Assembly (NCBI GenBank): GCA_018399135.1
Contig: JAGYPB010000005.1
Coordinates: 16,740 to 80,739 of the forward strand
Direction of reading: 5' to 3'
Length of the DNA stretch: 64,000 bases
Origin: Deltaproteobacteria bacterium
Lineage (GTDB): Bacteria > Desulfobacterota > Desulfuromonadia > Desulfuromonadales > Geopsychrobacteraceae
The notes under the pieces are model-generated. The model did not search any database and was not told the origin of the DNA. It saw only the letters and a program-made list of their open reading frames with translations. This document shows, one piece after another, positions 58,982 to 64,000 of the stretch; the stretch's first letter is position 1, and each line of letters opens with the position of its first letter. The position numbers were made by a program, and so were the translations under genes.

Positions 58982-59422
58982 ATGATTTATATGAGGATAG
59001 TCTCCTTGATTACATTGACAATGCTGATGGTCGCTTGTTCCGGCGAAGGAACTCCGGACACTGCTGTGGAAGACACTGAAACAATGACCTATTATGCCCA
59101 GTTTCGTGATCCGCAACATAACCGGGTGGTTATTTTCGTTTTCAAAGAGGGCATAAGCACACAGGAAGTAAAAAGCCATTCTAAAAGCCTGGCACACAAA
59201 GAAGATCGATTGTTGGCAGTTTATTATTATCCGGAAGGAGGTATCGGCTTGCCGCCGACGCGTCTTTCACGGTCAGGCAACATTATCAGAGCCAATGACC
59301 TGATGTACGATGATGCCGAAATACCCCCCTGGCATTATGCTTTCTTACGCCCTTTTACAGGAGAACCGCGCTTTATTAAATGTCTCGAAGCTCCTGCGGA
59401 CGTTCTTTGCCGGCAGAATTGA
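58982..59422 (+). CDS. Hypothetical lipoprotein
   Basis: A 146-residue protein with a lipoprotein signal (MIYMRIVSLITLTMLMVACSG, lipobox LMVAC). The mature part (MTYYAQFRDPQHNRVVIFVFKEGISTQEVKSHSKSLAHKEDRLLAVYYYPEGG, read in parts) is mixed alpha/beta; I do not recognise the family. AGGAAAAGAG precedes the start. It stands alone between a YciI gene and a chemoreceptor. Confidence 0.7.
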   Translation: MIYMRIVSLITLTMLMVACSGEGTPDTAVEDTETMTYYAQFRDPQHNRVVIFVFKEGISTQEVKSHSKSLAHKEDRLLAVYYYPEGGIGLPPTRLSRSGNIIRANDLMYDDAEIPPWHYAFLRPFTGEPRFIKCLEAPADVLCRQN

Positions 59423-59459
59423 TAATGCCGAATGTGCAATTCATTGAACCACCTCTTGT

Positions 59460-61250
59460 CTATTTCAGCAGAATCTTCGGGTCAAAACCAATTCTCACTC
59501 CGCCCCAGTGACGGCCACTGATGTGGATCGGCAGCGCTAGATCGCTGAGGATTTCGCCGGTGTCGCGCATATAGGTCTGGAGCAGAAAGCTATCTGTATT
59601 GCGCGCACCCCGCAACCCGGTCGGGTCGTTAAACAGGCGCTTGTCGCGACTGTTCAGCGTATCAAGCTCAGGGTCACCGGTGAGGGGTTTGGTAAAGTTA
59701 CTATTGTGAGTCGGGCCGTATCCGTTGACATCAACACAGATGGCATAAATTCCGGAACCAACAAGCTTCAATGTCATATCACAAAGGGGCTGGAGACGTT
59801 GTGCAAAAATCTGATCATAACTGGTTCTGTATTTGAGCGGATTGGTATTGGGAATCTGCTGATAAGCTGTGTCGAAGATATTGGTACCCGACTTTGCAAG
59901 CTGACCGATTTGTTCGGTGGCCTGATCACGAAATTCTCTCCCAATTTTAAGAATCTCTTCAAAGGCCCCTTCGCCGGTGATAAATCTGGATACCAGCTCC
60001 TGCAGCTTTTCGCTGGTTTCTTGCAGGTTCACCGCCACTTCGCGCGACGTTTCTGTTCGTTCGGCTACCACCATACTTAGTTCGTTGATGTTCTCTACCT
60101 GTTCATGGGTCTGCATTGTCGCCGCGGATATTTCTTCGACCGACGCAGTTATACGTGTCAGCAGGTCATGATTTTCTTCAAAATCTCTGATCAGTTTTTC
60201 ATAATTGTCACAGGCGGTGCGTGAAGCGTTCATGGTCTGGCCCGCAGCCTGATTGATGGAGTTGGACTCCGAAAGGGCCTTGTCGATACTGGTCAGCATG
60301 TCTGTGATCTGGGTGGCAATTTGTTCACTGGCCTGATTTGCCTGTTCAGCGAGCTTTTTTACCTCACTGGCAACAACGGAAAATCCCTTGCCTGCCTGAC
60401 CGGCGCGCGCTGCTTCAACGGCTGCGTTAAGGGAAAGCAGGCCGGTTTGAAATGATATTCCCTGAATCGTGGAAATGATCTTGCGAATATCTCGTGACTT
60501 GTCACCCATCTGTTGGATCGACTGGTCATGTTGATGGATCTGATCCAGCATGGTTTCCATGTTCCGGTTTACGGACAAGAGTTCATTCATGGCCTGACGG
60601 GCCGAATCGACGTTATCCGAAGTGGAGGAAGCAATGTGTTGGGTGCTGTCTGAAATGGTATTGAGTGTTTCTGTTGCAACTTGACTGTTACCGAAAACAA
60701 GACGTGACAGTTCCCCCTGGCTGTTGGCCTTGCTTGATGCCTCCTTGGCCTGACTGACAACCGTGGCTGAACCGACAGCTGTATTGATCCCCATTTTACG
60801 TAAACTCAATACCGTTTGTTTCAGCTGATCAAGAAAACAGTTGTAATTGGTCGCAAGGTCGCGGAATTCATCATGGGTTTCTGCTTTGAGCTGGTTGGTC
60901 AAGTTGATATCACCAGACGTCATTGCTGCCAGCTGCTGATTCAATTTGCGTACCGGCCGTACAACCAGATAGAGAAGAAAGAGGAGGGATCCGATCATCG
61001 CTGCTATGGAAAAACCGATAACTGCGATGGTTTGCCACAAGGTGCGATCGGCAATAATCTCAATCTGCTCCCGGGTTGGGACAACAGAGTCGCCAACCAG
61101 TTCCCGCAGACTGTCAATGTTCAGATAGACGACGGCCAGCAGGATCATCTGCAGAAAAATCAACAGACCGATGTTGCCGGCCAGCTTGAGAGTCAGATTG
61201 AAGAAAAATTGTTTTTCAAGCCAGACGTACAGAGAGCGTAACCAGGACAT
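59460..61250 (-). CDS. Methyl-accepting chemotaxis protein with C-terminal sensory domain
   Basis: A 596-residue chemoreceptor. Two N-terminal helices (~22-45, ~75-100) enclose only a short periplasmic loop, followed by HAMP ([21 protein letters not shown]) and the signalling domain ([34 protein letters not shown], read in parts). After the coiled coil there is an extra ~140-residue domain ([70 protein letters not shown]) resembling a PAS/Cache-type module. So sensing appears to be cytoplasmic at the C-terminus, an arrangement seen in some Geobacter and Shewanella receptors. The ligand is unknown. Confidence 0.9.
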   Translation of the reverse strand: MSWLRSLYVWLEKQFFFNLTLKLAGNIGLLIFLQMILLAVVYLNIDSLRELVGDSVVPTREQIEIIADRTLWQTIAVIGFSIAAMIGSLLFLLYLVVRPVRKLNQQLAAMTSGDINLTNQLKAETHDEFRDLATNYNCFLDQLKQTVLSLRKMGINTAVGSATVVSQAKEASSKANSQGELSRLVFGNSQVATETLNTISDSTQHIASSTSDNVDSARQAMNELLSVNRNMETMLDQIHQHDQSIQQMGDKSRDIRKIISTIQGISFQTGLLSLNAAVEAARAGQAGKGFSVVASEVKKLAEQANQASEQIATQITDMLTSIDKALSESNSINQAAGQTMNASRTACDNYEKLIRDFEENHDLLTRITASVEEISAATMQTHEQVENINELSMVVAERTETSREVAVNLQETSEKLQELVSRFITGEGAFEEILKIGREFRDQATEQIGQLAKSGTNIFDTAYQQIPNTNPLKYRTSYDQIFAQRLQPLCDMTLKLVGSGIYAICVDVNGYGPTHNSNFTKPLTGDPELDTLNSRDKRLFNDPTGLRGARNTDSFLLQTYMRDTGEILSDLALPIHISGRHWGGVRIGFDPKILLK

Positions 61251-61928
61251 AACGAAACCTCATTTAAAATGCGAGCGGACATTGGTTGTTTTGATGAACC
61301 GATCAATTATCTGACGAACACTGATCTTCCACCTTCAGGCAATGATCAGCGGAAGGTTCATGCTCATCAGAATCAATCACATCAAAACAATCAAACAGCG
61401 TTCTGTCTTTGTGTGAAACATCATGTTTAAGGGACTGATCTGATTTTGTCAATAAAATAATGAGGATTCTACAATGGTTTTTTGCTAACAATGAAAAATT
61501 GAGCCGATATAAACTCAATACCCTGTCACCCATTACAAGCTATAGCGAAAACTTATGAGTCACAGGATGCTGGGGAATGGGGTAAAAAAGATCCCAGGAG
61601 GTTTTTCTCTTTAGGGGTTCTACTTCAAACTAAATAATTGATGGTGTCGCAAAAACTCACCAACTGCTACGCTGCTGCCATTGTCTCACCGCTTCGGCGT
61701 ACGAAAGTACGACTCATTGCTCCACAATGGCACGCCTTATATTTGGCGCTTTTTGCTTAGCCATCCAACCTGATGCTTTTTTGTGAGTATCTGTTCAGCA
61801 CAGGATCCGAAGGCCCTGCACAAGTATAGAGCTGAATAGTTACTTTTGCGAAAGCATCAAAAATGACCAGAATTAATACCAGTGGGCGGTTCAGAGGCTG
61901 AGAATCGGGGCCTTAATCTGCCGAGATT
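61251..61928. other. 680-base region with structured and repeated elements, no gene
   Basis: At 61677-61731 a nested hairpin is formed by GCCATTGT/ACAATGGC around an inner CGTAC-GAAA-GTACG with a GNRA-type loop. It is followed by TTTTGTGAG and the interspersed palindrome at 61786. Frames here are short and without ribosome sites. Confidence 0.6.
61786..61843. repeat. Palindromic interspersed element, copy 3
   Basis: From AGTATCTGTTCAGC to GCTGAATAGTTAC, with a core CAGGATCCGAAGGCCCTG that is an imperfect version of the palindromic core in the copies at 10.6 and 30.84 kb. The two ends are imperfect inverted repeats of each other (10 of 13 bases). Confidence 0.8.
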
Positions 61929-62363
61929 TCAGCCTGCTTTAATGTAGCTTGTCAGTTGTTTAATGAGGAATTCTTTTTCCTGAATGGCGGCCTTGACCAG
62001 GTCACCAATGGATACCAGCCCCAGCAATGAGCCATTCACCATGACAGGGAGATGGCGGGTGCATTTTTCCGTCATCAATGACATGCTTTCATCGACCGAA
62101 TTTTCCGGATGCACATAATGAACCTGCTTTTCCATGATGTTTTTGACCAGGGTGCTTTTTGAAAAGACCCCCTTCAGGATAACTTTTCTAGCATAATCCC
62201 GTTCAGACAGCAGTCCGACAACATCGTCCTGGTCATCGATCACCAGCAGGGCCCCGGCATTTTTTTCAGCGAGTCTGGTCAGCGCCGCAAAAACCGTTTC
62301 ATTCTGGTTGATGGTAAACACCTCCGACCCTTTTTCCTGCAGTATGTCTTTAATTGTTTTCAT
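61929..62363 (-). CDS. CBS-domain pair protein
   Basis: A 144-residue protein made of two CBS domains: MKTIKDILQEKGSEVFTINQNETVFAALTRLAEKNAGALLVIDDQDDVVGLLSERDYARKVIL and the second copy ending LPVMVNGSLLGLVSIGDLVKAAIQ (read in parts). The ATG after GGTTGTGTTC gives the standard N-terminus. Stand-alone CBS pairs usually bind adenosine nucleotides and signal energy state; the partner is unknown. Confidence 0.9.
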   Translation of the reverse strand: MKTIKDILQEKGSEVFTINQNETVFAALTRLAEKNAGALLVIDDQDDVVGLLSERDYARKVILKGVFSKSTLVKNIMEKQVHYVHPENSVDESMSLMTEKCTRHLPVMVNGSLLGLVSIGDLVKAAIQEKEFLIKQLTSYIKAG

Positions 62364-62590
62364 GAACACAACCCCTTTCAACGTCTTTGGGTGATTTTTC
62401 AGAAGAGAGAAGGAGCCTTCAAGATGCTCCATAGTGGTTTTTTTTGAAGTTTACCGTTTTTGTAGCCTAAGTCAAAGCAGAACTTCAAGGATACGCTATA
62501 CTTAGCGGTGATCAGACCGCTTTTGCTCTGTTGATACATGAAAGCAATGAAATGGATGGTATGTCATGCTCAAGGATTGGCGGATGTAAA

Positions 62591-63625
62591 ATGCAAAATA
62601 AATACAGTATTTTGTTGATTGGTATCCTTCTGCTTCTTCTGCCCGGTGGTTGTAAACAACAACAATCTGACGACCGGCTGATGCTTTCCGGTGAAACAAT
62701 GGGGACCACCTGGTCGGTGGTGGTGCGCCCTGCTGCCGCTGTCAACCCGGCGGAACTCAAACAGCAGTTACAGCAGCAGCTCGACCATATCACTGCGCTG
62801 ATGTCGACCTACGATCCGGACTCGGAAATCTCCCGCTTTAACCGCCAGGCGACAACCGACTGGTTTGGCCTCAGCGATGATACCTTTGCCGTGGTTGAAC
62901 TGGCGCAGATGGTCAGCGCCCAGACCGGCGGAACCTTTGACATCAGTGTCGGCCCGCTGGTGGATCTTTGGGGCTTCGGAGCGCCACAACCTGCACAGAC
63001 TCTACCCGCTGCTGATCAGTTGAAGCAGGTGCTGGCTGGTGTCGGGTATGAACATCTGCGCCTGCGCCCCAACCCGCCCGCTATCAGCAAGCTGGTTTCC
63101 GCGCTGCGTATCGATCTGTCGGCCATCGCCAAGGGGTATGCCGTTGATATTCTGGCGCAACATCTGGATCAACAGCAGATTGTAAATTATCTGGTAGAAA
63201 TCGGTGGTGAGATGAAGATGTCAGGCTATCGGTATGATGGTACCCCCTGGCGCGTCGCCATTGAAAAGCCATTGGAGGGGATCCGCATGGTAGAGACGGT
63301 TTTTCCACTGACTGATATCGCTCTGGCGACCTCCGGTAACTACCGCAACTTTTACGAAGAGGGCGGTCAGCGTTACGGCCATACCATTGACCCGGTCAGC
63401 GGCCGACCGATTCGCCACAAGCTCGCGTCGGTTACTGTGCTTGACCCTTCCTGCGCCCGCGCCGACGCTTTGGCGACCGCGTTGATGGTGATGGGTGAGG
63501 AACCTGGTACAGAGTTCAGTGAAGAGCACAACATTGCTGTGTATTTCCTGATCCACGAAAAAACCGGGCTGGTCAGTTACCGCAGCCCGGCTTTTCATGC
63601 TCTGCTGGAAAAGGCAAAACCATGA
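62591..63625 (+). CDS. apbE: FAD:protein FMN transferase ApbE
   Basis: A 344-residue lipoprotein (signal MQNKYSILLIGILLLLLPGGC) with the ApbE signatures LSGETMGTTWSVVV, STYDPDSEISRFNR, DISVGPLVDLWGFG, IDLSAIAKGYAVD, YLVEIGGEMKMSG and YGHTIDPVSGRPI. It attaches FMN to threonines of RnfG and RnfD (motifs present at 42.8-44.4 kb) and similar proteins. It is the only such enzyme in the window and likely serves the Rnf complex, though it is not in that operon. Confidence 0.93.
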   Translation: MQNKYSILLIGILLLLLPGGCKQQQSDDRLMLSGETMGTTWSVVVRPAAAVNPAELKQQLQQQLDHITALMSTYDPDSEISRFNRQATTDWFGLSDDTFAVVELAQMVSAQTGGTFDISVGPLVDLWGFGAPQPAQTLPAADQLKQVLAGVGYEHLRLRPNPPAISKLVSALRIDLSAIAKGYAVDILAQHLDQQQIVNYLVEIGGEMKMSGYRYDGTPWRVAIEKPLEGIRMVETVFPLTDIALATSGNYRNFYEEGGQRYGHTIDPVSGRPIRHKLASVTVLDPSCARADALATALMVMGEEPGTEFSEEHNIAVYFLIHEKTGLVSYRSPAFHALLEKAKP

Positions 63626-63675
63626 AGACTTATTTGCTCGGGTTGGTTTTTTCCTGCCTGCCTTTGTCATATTAG
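63622..63675 (+). pseudogene. Possible remnant of a NqrM-like small protein
   Basis: A 17-codon frame overlaps the apbE stop (ATGA): MKTYLLGLVF then stop soon after. Adding one base in the T run gives LLGLVFFLPAFVILG, resembling the N-terminal membrane helix of NqrM, the small FeS-assembly protein often found after apbE. The Cys-rich part is not found. Highly tentative. Confidence 0.25.
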
Positions 63676-63785
63676 GGTAGTTTAGCTCCTGAAAGGGAAG
63701 GGTGGTTATGGTCATTACCCGGATCCTGCCCAACGACTCAAGCTGTTGCCGTATATTATCATCCAAACCCGCCATCCGTTTATAA

Positions 63786-64000
63786 TCAATACCATTCACT
63801 TTTAGCGGCTTGCGCGGAAATACACTCGTATCCTCCCATTTCAAATTCACGGCAAATCCATGGCCGCATCGCGTAGATCGTACAACTCATGGTCTGTCTG
63901 TCCAGGGCCGCACACCAACCATCTTCTAGCCGTGCCATGCTCTTCTCGCCCCGCGTATCTAGCGCAATAAATTTATCAGGTACTTCAGTATCGTTAAAGA
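63786..64000 (-). CDS. YkgJ-family (CxxCxxCC zinc/iron-chelating) protein, partial
   Basis: A minus-strand frame open to the window edge; its N-terminus lies beyond 64000. The visible ~71 residues (FNDTEVPDKFIALDTRGEKSMARLEDGWCAALD..., then MSCTIYAMRPWICREFEMGG, ECISAQAAK) match the UPF0153/YkgJ domain: WCAALD, CTIYAMRP and CREF carry the conserved cysteines, while the first Cys group is missing because of the edge. These proteins bind a zinc or iron ion; function is unknown. Confidence 0.85.
   Translation of the reverse strand, partial: FNDTEVPDKFIALDTRGEKSMARLEDGWCAALDRQTMSCTIYAMRPWICREFEMGGYECISAQAAKSEWY

Overview
The window reads as a chromosomal segment of an anaerobic, menaquinone-using deltaproteobacterium, most likely of the Desulfuromonadales (Desulfuromonas/Geobacter/Pelobacter relatives). 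Supporting signs are a Cbc-type cytochrome c/FeS/NrfD menaquinol module, heme-binding periplasmic sensors, sigma-54 response-regulator logic, an Rnf complex in the order ABCDGE, an ETF:menaquinone oxidoreductase of the DUF224 type, several FeS oxidoreductases and no oxygen-respiration genes. No rRNA, tRNA, CRISPR array, prophage or complete insertion sequence was seen.

Layout. 1-3 kb: the end of a thiosulfate/polysulfide-reductase-like molybdoenzyme with its FeS and cytochrome b subunits, then a convergent LysR regulator. 4-7.3 kb: zinc uptake (znuB, znuC, zur, divergent znuA) with a near-consensus Zur box; zur, znuC and the front half of znuA are peppered with frameshifts. 7.3-13.5 kb: housekeeping genes (tail-specific protease, DgkA-PAP2 fusion, S1-domain protein, MFS exporter). 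13.5-22.8 kb: a respiratory regulatory locus, with a sensor kinase carrying two c-type heme motifs, an NtrC-type regulator, a -24/-12 promoter and a four-gene operon (53-aa membrane protein, pentaheme cytochrome, TAT FeS protein, NrfD protein). It is followed by a second heme-motif sensor without a kinase domain and by a degenerate receiver fused to a small membrane protein. 23.7-26 kb: small membrane proteins, an EVE protein and an FNT channel.

26.1-30.7 kb: a MerR regulator with the hallmarks of CarH/LitR (B12-dependent light sensing), divergent from a phasin-like / ABC1 kinase / FAD oxidoreductase / SRPBCC cluster, with an operator-like dyad in the promoter spacer. 30.9-35.3 kb: DEDDh exonuclease, cNMP/CBS/nucleotidyltransferase protein, BCCT transporter. 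36.3-42.3 kb: an accessory island with a frameshifted DUF853-like ATPase, a frameshifted DUF2784 gene, three toxin-antitoxin pairs, attC-like integron recombination sites without an integrase, and REP-type palindromes. 42.2-47.2 kb: Rnf. 47.3-52.9 kb: a CitAB/DcuSR-type two-component system divergent from a tricarboxylate transporter tctCBA. 53.2-58.6 kb: etfA, etfB, the membrane ETF:menaquinone oxidoreductase, then a divergent MerR regulator with two thioesterases sharing a 13-bp operator-like repeat. 58.6-64 kb: YciI, a lipoprotein, a chemoreceptor, a CBS protein, ApbE (which could flavinylate Rnf) and a partial YkgJ-type protein.

Together the genes describe an electron-transfer-centred anaerobe: acyl-CoA oxidation through ETF into menaquinone, menaquinol to periplasmic cytochromes through a Cbc4-like complex, reversible ferredoxin/NAD coupling by Rnf, and uptake of di/tricarboxylates. 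The most unusual parts are the heme-sensor/sigma-54 circuit, the CarH-like locus in a presumed anaerobe and the integrase-less attC/toxin-antitoxin island.
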